Assembly (NCBI GenBank): GCA_031368215.1
Contig: JANLRD010000024.1
Coordinates: 1-64,000, forward strand
Direction: 5' to 3'
Length of the DNA stretch: 64,000 bases
DNA from: JANLQX01 sp031368215
GTDB taxonomy: Bacteria > Actinomycetota > Acidimicrobiia > Acidimicrobiales > JANYDT01
The stretch's first letter is position 1. Every line of letters starts with the position of its first letter. The notes beneath the pieces are model-generated. The model was not told where the DNA came from. It worked only from the letters and a program-made list of their open reading frames with translations, and did no database searches. The translations under genes and the position numbers were made by a program. Below are positions 55,561-63,958 of the stretch, one piece after another.

Positions 55561-55648
55561 GGAGGAGTGCGAGAGCGGCCGAATCGGCACGCTTGGAAAG
55601 CGTGTGTGGGGCAACTCACCGTGGGTTCGAATCCCACCTCCTCCGCCA
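55561..55648 (+). tRNA. tRNA-Ser (anticodon GGA)
   Basis: Acceptor GGAGGAG pairs with CTCCTCC (55638-55644); anticodon arm CACGC-TTGGAAA-GCGTG gives GGA; long variable arm GTGTGGGGCAACTCAC; T arm GGGTTCGAATCCC; discriminator G and encoded CCA (55646-55648). Divergent from the other tRNA-Ser and the SRP RNA. Confidence 0.96.
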
Positions 55649-55765
55649 GTTACATTGCCGGTGGGCCCCGCCTCTGCTGCGCTGTCTTCGGCACCCACCG
55701 GGTGGCCTCTGCGGGGCACCCGAGGCAACGCTCGTGCATGGTTGGACATGTGTAGGGTCGGCCTG

Positions 55766-56236
55766 GTGACCGGTTCCGCTTCCGCAGCCCTTGACCTCGA
55801 CGCACTGATGGGTCTGGCCCTGGCCGAAGCCGTCCTGGCTCTGGGTCATGGCGATGTGCCCGTCGGGGCCCTTGTCATCGTCGACGGAACGGTCGTGGCA
55901 GCTCGGCACAACGAGCGTGAACGCACCGGCGACCCGACTGCTCACGCGGAGGTCCTGGCGATCCGTGACGCAGCGACTGCCGTTGGTCGGTGGCGCCTCG
56001 ACGAGGCGACCCTGGTTGTCACGTTGGAGCCTTGCCCGATGTGTGCCGGAGCAGCGGTGAACGCCCGCCTGGCTCACATCGTCTATGGCGCCGGGGACCC
56101 GAAAGCGGGCGCGACGGGGTCGCTCTACAACCTCTGCGCCGATGCCCGGCTGAACCACGAGATCGCCGTCACGCCCTTCGTTCGGGCCGACGAGTCGTCG
56201 AACCTGCTCAAGGAGTTCTTCGCCTCGCGGCGCTGA
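55766..56236 (+). CDS. tadA: tRNA-specific adenosine deaminase
   Basis: A 156-residue zinc deaminase forming inosine at position 34 of tRNA-Arg(ACG). HAEVLAIRDA supplies the zinc His and catalytic Glu, and PCPMCAGA the two zinc Cys; the GDVPVGALVIVDG and YGAGDPKAGATGSLYNL blocks are typical. The GTG at 55766 is preferred for length; an ATG at 55748 is also in frame. Sits between the tRNA genes and dnaX. Confidence 0.93.
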   Translation: MTGSASAALDLDALMGLALAEAVLALGHGDVPVGALVIVDGTVVAARHNERERTGDPTAHAEVLAIRDAATAVGRWRLDEATLVVTLEPCPMCAGAAVNARLAHIVYGAGDPKAGATGSLYNLCADARLNHEIAVTPFVRADESSNLLKEFFASRR

Positions 56237-56300
56237 CTTTGTCCGCGACTCTGCTGCCGATCGGGCCGGCTGTCGCACCCCTGCCGGTACCATCGTCTCC

Positions 56301-58223
56301 GTGACGTACCAGTCCCTCTACCGCCGCTTCCGCCCGCAGCGCTTTGCGGACATGGTCGGGCAGGAGCACGTCTCGGAGACGCTTCGCAACGCGGTGCGCC
56401 ATGACCGCGTCGCTCATGCGTACCTGTTCTGCGGTCCGCGGGGTTGCGGAAAGACCACGTCGGCGCGCATCCTGGCGAAGGCGCTGAATTGCACGAACCT
56501 CCAGGACGGCGAACCGTGTGGTGCGTGCGACTCGTGCGTGCAGGTCGCTTCGGGCACCTCGATGGACGTCATCGAGATGGATGCGGCGTCCAACAACGGT
56601 GTCGACACGATGCGAGAGCTCGTCAGCCGGGCGTCGCTCGGTACCGCGGGCCGTCGCAAGGTCTACATCCTCGACGAGGTGCACATGCTGTCGACGGCGG
56701 CATCGAACACACTCCTGAAGACCCTCGAGGAGCCCCCGCCCCATGTGGTGTTCGTGTTGGCGACGACCGACCCGCAAAAGGTCCTGCCAACAATCCGCAG
56801 CCGCACCCAGGTCTTCGAGTTCCGTCTCTTTCCGATCGACGCGCTCACCGGGCTCGTCCGCGATGTTGCCAGCCAAGCGGGCCTCGAACTCGATGAAGCC
56901 ACACTCGCCGCGGTCGCAAAGCGCGGCAACGGATCGGCGCGCGACGCACTGTCGGCGCTCGATTCGGTCGCCGCCTCCGGCGGTATCAGCGACACCTTCG
57001 ATATCGGCGAGTTGGCTGTCGCGGTTGGGAAACGTGATGTGGCAGCGATCCTGCGCTCCATCGACAGCGCATCTGAGCGGGGCCGCGATCCACGCCAGTT
57101 GGCGCGCGACCTGATTGAAGTGCTCCGCGACGTGTTCCTCACCCACATGGGTGTTCCGCGGCCGGGCGCGTCCGATGATCTGGTTCGGGTGCTCACGCCG
57201 GCAGCGTCCACGCGGGCCCTTGAAGTGCTCGGTGAAGCGCTCGTTGCGCAGCGCGACGCGATCGAGCCGCGCATCGTGCTCGAGACAGCTCTCGTTCGAC
57301 TTGCCAACCCCGACCTCGACACCTCACCGGCAGCATTGATCGAACGGCTTGATCGACTCGAACGTCTGGTGCGGGCCGGGGTCGACGGGTCCGCTGTTCC
57401 ACCGAGCGTTCCCCGAGCAGCGCAAGCTTCGGAGACTCCGCCAGCGAGTTCCGCCGTTGCGGTACCGGTGCCGGCGGTCGAACCTGCTCGAAGCGAAGAC
57501 GCGACGCCGACGATCGCGGGTCCGGCCGACTCTGCGGCCTCGGATCCCACCGGTGTTGTTCCGCCAACGATTCCCGTTGGCGCTATGCCGAGCTTGGCGT
57601 CGTCGAGGCCAGCCGTTGCGGACACACCCGCGTCTCGGCGTTCCGGCGCCGCCGATGGCGCACGTGCGCAGCTCGGGTCGCGCCCGGCCCCGGCTCGGGC
57701 GCCAGCTCGAGCCGCGTCGGCCCCGCCCCGCCCCGCCGCCAATGTCGCCGCTCCGGAGCCGTCGCCCGGCCCGGTCGACGAACGTGATCGTGTGCTCGAT
57801 GGGTTGCGGGGCAAGGCGCGGGCGATGTTCTCGGCCGGACGCTTCGCCTCATCGTCACCGGCCGAGGTTGAAGTGGCGCTCCCAAACGCGATGCACCTCG
57901 CCCGATGTGAAGAGTTCGTCGTCGATCTGGCCGCGGCATTCGCTGTCATACGAGGCCATGAGGTCAGCGTCCGGCTGGTCGTCGACCCCACGGCCGGAGT
58001 ACAAATGCCTGACGCTCCCGACGACGCCGGCGGCGTCCTCGCCAATCGTCGGTTCGCAACGGCGTCGGCTCCGACAGCGAAGCCCGCCGTGGCTCCAGCA
58101 ATGCCCTCGGACGAGCACGAGGTCGATCTCGATGGGCTCGTCGACGCTGGCGACGCGACCTCCTCCACTCTGGAGCACATTTCCCGAACGTTCCCGGGCG
58201 CTGAACTCGTCCGCGAGGCGTAG
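56301..58223 (+). CDS. dnaX: DNA polymerase III subunit gamma/tau
   Basis: A 640-residue clamp-loader ATPase. GTG start, SLYRRFRPQRFADMVGQEHV at the N terminus, Walker A GPRGCGKTTSA (about 44-54), the four-Cys zinc site (C...CGACDSC near 64-80), Walker B YILDEVHMLS, IRSRTQVFEF sensor region, then AAA+ domain III to about 350. An Ala/Pro-rich low-complexity linker (about 365-500) precedes a C-terminal tau-like domain. No frameshift site was evident. Followed 26 nt on by ybaB. Confidence 0.95.
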   Translation: MTYQSLYRRFRPQRFADMVGQEHVSETLRNAVRHDRVAHAYLFCGPRGCGKTTSARILAKALNCTNLQDGEPCGACDSCVQVASGTSMDVIEMDAASNNGVDTMRELVSRASLGTAGRRKVYILDEVHMLSTAASNTLLKTLEEPPPHVVFVLATTDPQKVLPTIRSRTQVFEFRLFPIDALTGLVRDVASQAGLELDEATLAAVAKRGNGSARDALSALDSVAASGGISDTFDIGELAVAVGKRDVAAILRSIDSASERGRDPRQLARDLIEVLRDVFLTHMGVPRPGASDDLVRVLTPAASTRALEVLGEALVAQRDAIEPRIVLETALVRLANPDLDTSPAALIERLDRLERLVRAGVDGSAVPPSVPRAAQASETPPASSAVAVPVPAVEPARSEDATPTIAGPADSAASDPTGVVPPTIPVGAMPSLASSRPAVADTPASRRSGAADGARAQLGSRPAPARAPARAASAPPRPAANVAAPEPSPGPVDERDRVLDGLRGKARAMFSAGRFASSSPAEVEVALPNAMHLARCEEFVVDLAAAFAVIRGHEVSVRLVVDPTAGVQMPDAPDDAGGVLANRRFATASAPTAKPAVAPAMPSDEHEVDLDGLVDAGDATSSTLEHISRTFPGAELVREA

Positions 58224-58249
58224 CCCGCATCCCACTCCCGAGGACTCCC

Positions 58250-58600
58250 ATGTCAGACACGTCCGGTTTCGATCTCAGCGCCCTGCTCGGTCAGGCGATG
58301 GAGATGCAGCAGCAGTTGGCTGCGGCCCAGGAGGCCGCCGCACGGACCACGTTCACGGGGGCGTCGGGTGGCGGAGCCGTGCAGGTAGACGTGACGGGAA
58401 CGGGAGAATTCCTTGCCGTTCGCCTCGATCCGTCAGTCGTGGACCCGTCCGACGTCTCGCTGCTCGAAGATCTCCTCCTGGCGGCCTTGCACGACGCCTC
58501 GCACCGAGTGGCCGAGTCAAGTGCCCAGACCATGGGTGGCATCGCCGGCGGACTCGGGAGTCTGGGCGGCGGAAGTCCGCTCGGCGGCCTGCTCGGCTAG
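58250..58600 (+). CDS. YbaB/EbfC family nucleoid-associated protein
   Basis: A 116-residue DNA-binding protein. Helix LLGQAMEMQQQLAAAQEAAA followed by the strand region GGAVQVDVTGTGEFLAVRLDPSVVDPSDVSLLEDLLLAALHDA and a Gly-rich tail. Position between dnaX and recR is the standard bacterial arrangement. It dimerises and coats DNA. Confidence 0.93.
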   Translation: MSDTSGFDLSALLGQAMEMQQQLAAAQEAAARTTFTGASGGGAVQVDVTGTGEFLAVRLDPSVVDPSDVSLLEDLLLAALHDASHRVAESSAQTMGGIAGGLGSLGGGSPLGGLLG

Positions 58601-58603
58601 CTG

Positions 58604-59254
58604 ATGGCCAATCTCTACGCCGGTCCGGTGCAGGAGCTGATCGACGAGTTCGGTCGCTTGCCGGGCATCGGTCCGAAGTCCGCCCAGCGCATCACCTACC
58701 ACCTGCTCAAGCGATCGAAGGAAGATGCCCTGCGGCTGGCGCGAGCGGTCGCCCGGGCCAAGGAGCTCGTGGTGTTCTGCTCGCGCTGCTTCAACATCGC
58801 GGAGCTCGAGGTCGGTTCCGACGGTTCGGTGCAGTCTGACGACTTGCACACAGAATGTGCGATCTGTCGCGATCCGTCGCGCGACACTCGCGTGCTCTGC
58901 GTGGTCGAGGAGCCAAAGGACATCGTCGCCGTGGAGCGCACGAGGGAGTTCCGCGGTCGGTTCCACGTGCTGCAGGGTGCGATCAATCATCTCGAGGGGA
59001 TCGGGCCGGATCAGCTGCGGATCAAAGAACTCCTCGTGCGTCTGGGGGAGGAGGAGATCGACGAGGTGATCCTGTGCACCAACCCGAATCTCGATGGTGA
59101 GGCCACGGCGATGTACCTCGCCCGGCTGCTCAAGAACGCGGGGATCACGGTGTCGCGCATCGCCAGTGGGCTTCCCGTCGGCGGTGATCTCGAATATGCC
59201 GACGAGCTCACGCTGGGGAGGGCGCTTGAAGGCCGCCGCACCGTCGAGGGCTAG
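58604..59254 (+). CDS. recR: Recombination protein RecR
   Basis: A 216-residue protein acting with RecO/RecF in loading RecA at gaps. Helix-hairpin-helix LPGIGPKSAQRITYHLL (about 17-33), a zinc finger whose four Cys are CSRC and CAIC, but spaced by an insertion of about 16 residues (ELEVGSDGSVQSDDLHTE) compared with the usual compact finger, and a Toprim domain with VVEEPKDIVAVE and TNPNLDGEATAMYLARLL. Its 3' end overlaps the next gene by 29 nt. Confidence 0.94.
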   Translation: MANLYAGPVQELIDEFGRLPGIGPKSAQRITYHLLKRSKEDALRLARAVARAKELVVFCSRCFNIAELEVGSDGSVQSDDLHTECAICRDPSRDTRVLCVVEEPKDIVAVERTREFRGRFHVLQGAINHLEGIGPDQLRIKELLVRLGEEEIDEVILCTNPNLDGEATAMYLARLLKNAGITVSRIASGLPVGGDLEYADELTLGRALEGRRTVEG

Positions 59255-59927
59255 CTCGCGCAGCCTCTTCGCGGCGGTTGTCGTGGGGTCGTTGGTCGTG
59301 CCCTTCTCGTCGACGACCCGGGCGTCGGCAGGTTCCTCGGCCCGAAGTGTGATCGAACGGCTTGATCCGGCCGCGCAACAGGCCATGGTCGGCGTCGCGT
59401 GGACCGAAGGATGTCCGGTGCCGCTGCGAGACCTCCGTCGGGTGACGATCCCGTTCATCGACTTCGCCGGTGCGAGTCGAAGGGGGTCGCTGGTTGTCCA
59501 TCGAGACGTTGCCGCCGCCGTCGGTCGCGTGTTCCTCGCCCTGTACTCCTCGAGGTTTCCGGTCGCCTCGATCGAACCGATCGAGGCGTTCGGCGGCGAC
59601 GACGATCGGTCCACCATGGCCAACAACACCTCGGCCTTCAACTGCCGACGATCGTTCGGAGCCGATGGTGCACCGACGAAACGATGGTCGCAGCATGCCT
59701 ACGGGCGGGCCGTCGACGTGAATCCGGTGCAGAACCCTTACGTGCTCGCCGACGGTTCGGTTCTCGATCCGGCGGCACGGCCGTACATCGACCGAAGGCT
59801 CGGCGAGCCGGGCATGGCTTCCTCGGGCGGCGCAGTGGTCAGGGCTTTTGCCGCCGAAGGATGGAAGTGGGGCGGAAACTGGCAGACCACGAAGGACTTC
59901 CAGCACTTCTCGGTCAACGGTCGCTGA
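59226..59927 (+). CDS. Secreted M15 family D-Ala-D-Ala carboxypeptidase-like peptidase
   Basis: A 233-residue exported zinc peptidase of the M15C (VanY/L-alanyl-D-glutamate type) group. I chose the TTG start at 59226 because GGGGAGG lies just upstream and it gives a clean signal peptide (SLFAAVVVGSLVVPFSSTTRASA, cleavage after ASA at about 36). Metal motif SQHAYGRAVDVNP (His and Asp) and the C-terminal DFQHFSVNG with the third His are intact. It trims peptidoglycan peptides. Overlaps recR by 29 nt; a terminator follows. Confidence 0.85.
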   Translation: MKAAAPSRASSRSLFAAVVVGSLVVPFSSTTRASAGSSARSVIERLDPAAQQAMVGVAWTEGCPVPLRDLRRVTIPFIDFAGASRRGSLVVHRDVAAAVGRVFLALYSSRFPVASIEPIEAFGGDDDRSTMANNTSAFNCRRSFGADGAPTKRWSQHAYGRAVDVNPVQNPYVLADGSVLDPAARPYIDRRLGEPGMASSGGAVVRAFAAEGWKWGGNWQTTKDFQHFSVNGR

Positions 59928-59952
59928 CTCCCGGTCGCCGTCGGCCACGGTT

Positions 59953-60008
59953 GGTTTCGGGCCGTGAAGGTGAATGGCCTCGGGCTGTGAACGACGTCGG
60001 GCCGGGAA
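59953..60008. repeat. Reversed GGCCC-type repeat units
   Basis: CGGGC-YG-GAA units begin at 59958, 59981 and 59998 (spacings 23 and 17). On the minus strand they read GGCCCGACG, AGCCCGAGG and GGCCCGAAACC, like the units at 9194-9239 and 54032-54052. Lies between convergent genes just before a terminator. Confidence 0.5.
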
Positions 60009-60033
60009 CCGTCGAGTTCTCTCGACGGTTCCC
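60004..60033. terminator. Perfect 13-bp terminator hairpin
   Basis: GGGAACCGTCGAG (60004-60016) and CTCGACGGTTCCC (60021-60033) pair perfectly around TTCT. Located between the convergent M15 peptidase and the secreted repeat-protein genes, so it can serve both. Confidence 0.85.
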
Positions 60034-60089
60034 CGCCCACGAATCGCGTGCGCGACCGGTGCGTGCCGGCCAGCGCAGTCGGCGAAGGT

Positions 60090-61094
60090 TCAGCTCTTGT
60101 GCACGAGGTTGGACGCCTCGCCGTCTGCGTTGTCGGCGTTGTGCTTGCCCTCTCGGGCTGCCTTGTCGGCGTTGTGCTTGGCCTCTCGGGCTGCCTTGTC
60201 GGCGTCGCGCTGTGTCTCGCGCAGCGCCTTGTCGGCCTCGCGCTTGGCCTTGGCGGCGTCCTTGTCGGACTCCCGGTCCGTTCGGCGGGCTGACTTGAGC
60301 GCCTCCCGAGCCTGTCCGAGTTGGGCCCGAGCCGACTTCAGACTGGCAAAGACCGAGTCGAGCGAAGCGTCGCAGGACTGGAGCGCGGCGGCGTTCGCTG
60401 CCTGGATCGCCTTGTCACCTTTGTCGGGGAGCAGACCCATGCACGGCGTGATCGCTGCGGCCGGGTTGAGGGCGGCGACGGAGGCAGCGGCGGCATCCTT
60501 CAGGGCCTGAGCGGCGGTGGTGTCGGCACCCTTGGCCTTCGCGGCGTCGATCTCGCCCTGCACCTTCAGGGCGGACTCGTTGAACTTGGCCTTCGACTCG
60601 AGCGCGTTGTCGCAACGCATGGCCTTGCCGGCCTTCGGGAGCACGACGAGGTACACACGGAAGTCGGTGAAGATCTTCCGGTAGAGGGTCTGGGCCGTCG
60701 GGAGGTCCGTGGTCGCAGCGAGTTGGCTTCCGAGGGCGGTGAGTCCGGCGGACGTGGCGGTCATCTCCGCGGCGCGGGCGGCGTTGAAGCCGCAATCGGC
60801 CTTCTGGGATGCGAGTTTGGCCTGGGTGCTGGTGAGCGACCCCTGGCGCTTGGCGATCTCAGCGGCTCCCTTGGAGCGGATCACGACGAGCTTGAGTTCG
60901 GCCGGCGGAATCGCCTTTTCGGCGATGGCTTCCGGAGCGTTCTGGGTGGGGACGACCACGGTAGGGACGGTGGGGATCGTGTCGTCGGCATTGGCCGGGA
61001 CGGCCCCCATGACGACCGAACCGACCATACCGATGCCGAGCAGAGCAGCGGCGGTGCGGCGGCGACCTGAGTGGGTTGGAGCGAGTGTTTGCAT
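60090..61094 (-). CDS. Secreted helical protein with 11-residue C-terminal repeats
   Basis: A 334-residue exported protein of unknown function. AAAGGAA precedes the ATG. Signal peptide RRRTAAALLGIGMVGSVVMGAVPANA (cleavage near 37), a short Pro/Val/Thr linker, then an all-helical Ala/Lys-rich body with three Cys (near DCGFNAARAAE, MRCDNALE and ITPCMGLL, with a later SCDAS). The last 45 residues are 11-residue repeats (RDADKAAREAK, HNADKAAREGK, HNADNADGEAS) expected to form a long coiled coil. Probably envelope-associated. Confidence 0.75.
   Translation of the reverse strand: MQTLAPTHSGRRRTAAALLGIGMVGSVVMGAVPANADDTIPTVPTVVVPTQNAPEAIAEKAIPPAELKLVVIRSKGAAEIAKRQGSLTSTQAKLASQKADCGFNAARAAEMTATSAGLTALGSQLAATTDLPTAQTLYRKIFTDFRVYLVVLPKAGKAMRCDNALESKAKFNESALKVQGEIDAAKAKGADTTAAQALKDAAAASVAALNPAAAITPCMGLLPDKGDKAIQAANAAALQSCDASLDSVFASLKSARAQLGQAREALKSARRTDRESDKDAAKAKREADKALRETQRDADKAAREAKHNADKAAREGKHNADNADGEASNLVHKS
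60144..60242. repeat. 33-nt tandem repeat (three units)
   Basis: Units 60144-60176, 60177-60209 and 60210-60242 encode the 11-residue C-terminal repeats; the first two are nearly identical, the third more diverged, so the newest duplication is nearest the stop. Confidence 0.7.
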
Positions 61095-61534
61095 CGTTGG
61101 TTCCTTTCGAAAGCCGAATCCGTCGGCGACGCGGAGTGGTTGCATGCACGTTGGTCCCGAGGTGTGAGCGGCGTATGACGGGGCGGTGCGGAGTTCGTAA
61201 CCGTTGTTCAGTGGGTTGTGAGGTCTGTTCATGGGTTGTGAGGTCCGCTCCCGGGGTCCTGTCACCGGGGAGCCCTCCCACGCTGCGGTACTCGCCCGTT
61301 GTTCTCCTTCGTCGAACCGGGTCTCCGTTCCTCGGCGGGCCCCTCCCCGGCGCCACCCCTCCGCTCATCGGCTGTGCGAAACCGATTGTGCTGGCACTAG
61401 GAAGCGAACCGGACTTCAAGACTTGAGTGGAATAGACGCAGGTTTGCTATCGTTGCTCCTGTCAGCGTGGTTCACGTAGTGCCCGGAACTCCGCGAAGAT
61501 CTACCCACAACCCTCTTCTCTCCAGGAGCTCCCC
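61095..61534. promoter_or_regulatory. 440-nt divergent region upstream of dnaK
   Basis: No gene seen. It has a 20-nt-period direct repeat (TGGGTTGTGAGGTC at 61212-61225 and 61232-61245), and near dnaK a candidate promoter with TTGAGT (61423-61428) and TGCTAT (61445-61450). The CTTGAGT at 61422-61428 matches one half of the HAIR operator bound by HspR, but the inverted second half is missing. Confidence 0.4.
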
Positions 61535-63376
61535 ATGCCCAAGGCCGTCGGTATCGACCTCGGTACCACCAACTCCGTCGTCGCCGTTCTCGAAGGCGGC
61601 GAGCCCGTCGTCATCCCGAACTCCGAGGGTGCGCGCACCACCCCTTCGATCGTCGGGTTCAAGAAGGACGGCGAAGTCCTCGTCGGCGAGGTCGCCAAGC
61701 GTCAGGTGATCACCAACCCCGACCGGACGATCCGCTCCGTGAAGCGCCACATGGGCACCAACTGGAGCGTCGACATCGACGGGAAGAAGTACACGTCTCA
61801 AGAGATCAGCGCCCGCACGCTGATGAAACTCAAGCGCGACGCCGAGGCGTACCTGGGCGACACCGTCACCCAAGCTGTCATCACCGTGCCGGCGTACTTC
61901 GACGACGCGCAGCGTCAAGCCACGAAAGAGGCCGGCCAGATCGCCGGTCTGGAAGTGCTCCGCATCATCAACGAGCCCACGGCGGCGGCGTTGGCCTACG
62001 GCCTCGATCGCGAAGACGGCAAGGATCAGACGATCCTGGTCTTCGACCTCGGCGGCGGGACCTTCGACGTGTCGGTGCTCGAGATCGGTGATGGCGTCTT
62101 CGAGGTGAAGTCCACGAGCGGCGACACCCACCTCGGCGGCGATGACTGGGACCAGGCGATCATCGACTGGCTGGTGAAGGAGTTCAAGAGCACCGAGGGT
62201 GTCGACCTCGCCGCCGATCGCATGGCCACGCAGCGCCTGAAGGAAGCGGCCGAGAAGGCCAAGATCGAGCTCAGCCAGGTGCAGCAGACGCAGATCAACC
62301 TGCCGTTCATCACGGCAACGAGCGAAGGTCCCAAGCACCTCGATGTGTCGCTCACCCGGGCCAAGTTCCAGGAGATGACGGCGGCGCTCGTCGAGCGTTG
62401 CAAGGTGCCCTTCGAGCAGGCCATCAAGGACGCCGGGCTGAACAAGGCCGACATCCAGCACGTGGTGATGGTCGGCGGATCGACCCGCATGCCGGCGATC
62501 TATGACCTCGTCCAGGGTCTCACGGGCAAAGAGCCGCACAAGGGCGTGAACCCCGATGAGGTCGTCGCCGTCGGCGCCGCAGTGCAGGCCGGCGTGCTCA
62601 AGGGCGATGTGAAAGACGTCCTCCTGCTCGACGTGACCCCACTGTCGCTCGGTATCGAGACCAAGGGTGGCGTGATGACGAAGCTCATCGAGCGCAACAC
62701 CACGATCCCGACCCGCCGCACCGAGGTGTTCACCACGGCTGACGACATGCAGCCGTCGGTGCAGATCCACGTGCTGCAGGGTGAGCGCGAGATGTCGATG
62801 TACAACAAGACCCTCGGCAAGTTCGAGCTTGTCGATCTGCCGCCGGCGCCGCGTGGCGTCCCGCAGATCGAGGTCACCTTCGACATCGATGCGAACGGCA
62901 TCGTGCACGTCTCGGCAAAGGATCGAGCCACGGGCAAGGAACAGTCGATGACCATCACCGGCCAGTCGTCGCTCAGCAAGGACGACATCAATCAGATGGT
63001 GAAAGATGCCGAGGCGCACGCGGAGGACGACCGTCGTCGCAAGGACGAGGCGGAAACCAAGAACAACGCCGACTCGCTCGTGTACCAGATCGAGAAGTTC
63101 CTTCGCGACAACGGCGACAAGATCCCGGCCGATGAAAAGACCCGTGTCGAGGCTGCCCTCGAAGAACTGAAGAAGGTCAAGGACGGCAGCGACATCGAGG
63201 CCATCAAGCGGGCGACCGAGGGCTTGGCGCAGGCCAGTCAGAGCGCAACGCAGAAGCTCTACGAGGCGACCGCCGCGGCGAACGCCGGTGCGGGCGATGC
63301 CGCCGGTGGGCCGGGGGCATCGTCGATGCCGAACGACGACGACATCGTCGACGCCGAGATCGTCGACGAGAAGTAA
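61535..63376 (+). CDS. dnaK: Chaperone protein DnaK (Hsp70)
   Basis: A 613-residue Hsp70. ATPase domain opens with AVGIDLGTTNSVVAV; phosphate motifs VFDLGGGTFDVSVLEIGDG and adenosine-binding VGGSTRMPAIYDLV follow; the conserved linker DVLLLDVTPLSLGIETKGG near 360 joins the substrate domain; the acidic C-terminal tail ends DDDIVDAEIVDEK. Refolds proteins with GrpE, encoded 18 nt downstream, and a DnaJ that is not visible. Confidence 0.97.
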   Translation: MPKAVGIDLGTTNSVVAVLEGGEPVVIPNSEGARTTPSIVGFKKDGEVLVGEVAKRQVITNPDRTIRSVKRHMGTNWSVDIDGKKYTSQEISARTLMKLKRDAEAYLGDTVTQAVITVPAYFDDAQRQATKEAGQIAGLEVLRIINEPTAAALAYGLDREDGKDQTILVFDLGGGTFDVSVLEIGDGVFEVKSTSGDTHLGGDDWDQAIIDWLVKEFKSTEGVDLAADRMATQRLKEAAEKAKIELSQVQQTQINLPFITATSEGPKHLDVSLTRAKFQEMTAALVERCKVPFEQAIKDAGLNKADIQHVVMVGGSTRMPAIYDLVQGLTGKEPHKGVNPDEVVAVGAAVQAGVLKGDVKDVLLLDVTPLSLGIETKGGVMTKLIERNTTIPTRRTEVFTTADDMQPSVQIHVLQGEREMSMYNKTLGKFELVDLPPAPRGVPQIEVTFDIDANGIVHVSAKDRATGKEQSMTITGQSSLSKDDINQMVKDAEAHAEDDRRRKDEAETKNNADSLVYQIEKFLRDNGDKIPADEKTRVEAALEELKKVKDGSDIEAIKRATEGLAQASQSATQKLYEATAAANAGAGDAAGGPGASSMPNDDDIVDAEIVDEK

Positions 63377-63394
63377 GCGCGCTGGGTATCTGCG

Positions 63395-63952
63395 ATGACT
63401 TCGGAAGAAACGAAGGAACCGAACGAGGGGGCGCCGTCGGGCGACGACACGTCGTCGGCAGACGCTGCCGCCGCAGCATTTGCCGCTGATCTCGACTCGG
63501 TGTTGTCGGCCGAGGAGCAGGTGCTGATGACCCTTCGGGCAGAGCGAGATGATTTTCTCGACTCGCTGCAACGGCTCAAGGCCGACTTCGACAACTACCG
63601 GAAGCGGTCGCTGCGTGACCAGGAAGCGGCGGCCGAGAGAGCCGGGGAGAAGCTGATCACCAAGCTGCTTCCGGTCCTGGACACGTTCGAACTGGCGATG
63701 TCCCATGCCGATGATGTCGACGCCTCGCCGATGGCCAAGCTGCACGATGCGCTGCTGAGCGCGTTGGAAAGCGAAGGACTCGAACGGCTCGCGCCCCAAG
63801 GCGAGGCGTTCGATCCATCAGTGGCCGACGCGGTGGTGCACGAGGAGGCCGATGCAGACGCAGAGGGCCCGGTCGTGAGCGAAGTGCTGCGTGCCGGGTA
63901 CCGCTGGAAGTCCAAGGTCGTGCGCGCAGCGATGGTAAAGGTCAAGGGCTGA
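63395..63952 (+). CDS. grpE: Nucleotide exchange factor GrpE
   Basis: A 185-residue DnaK cofactor. Acidic disordered N terminus, coiled-coil LRAERDDFLDSLQRLKADFDNYRKRS (about 50-75), then LLPVLDTFELAMSHA and the beta domain with the typical FDPSVADAVVHEEAD and VLRAGYRWKSKVVRAAMVKV ending. Confidence 0.95.
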   Translation: MTSEETKEPNEGAPSGDDTSSADAAAAAFAADLDSVLSAEEQVLMTLRAERDDFLDSLQRLKADFDNYRKRSLRDQEAAAERAGEKLITKLLPVLDTFELAMSHADDVDASPMAKLHDALLSALESEGLERLAPQGEAFDPSVADAVVHEEADADAEGPVVSEVLRAGYRWKSKVVRAAMVKVKG

Positions 63953-63958
63953 TCGGTG

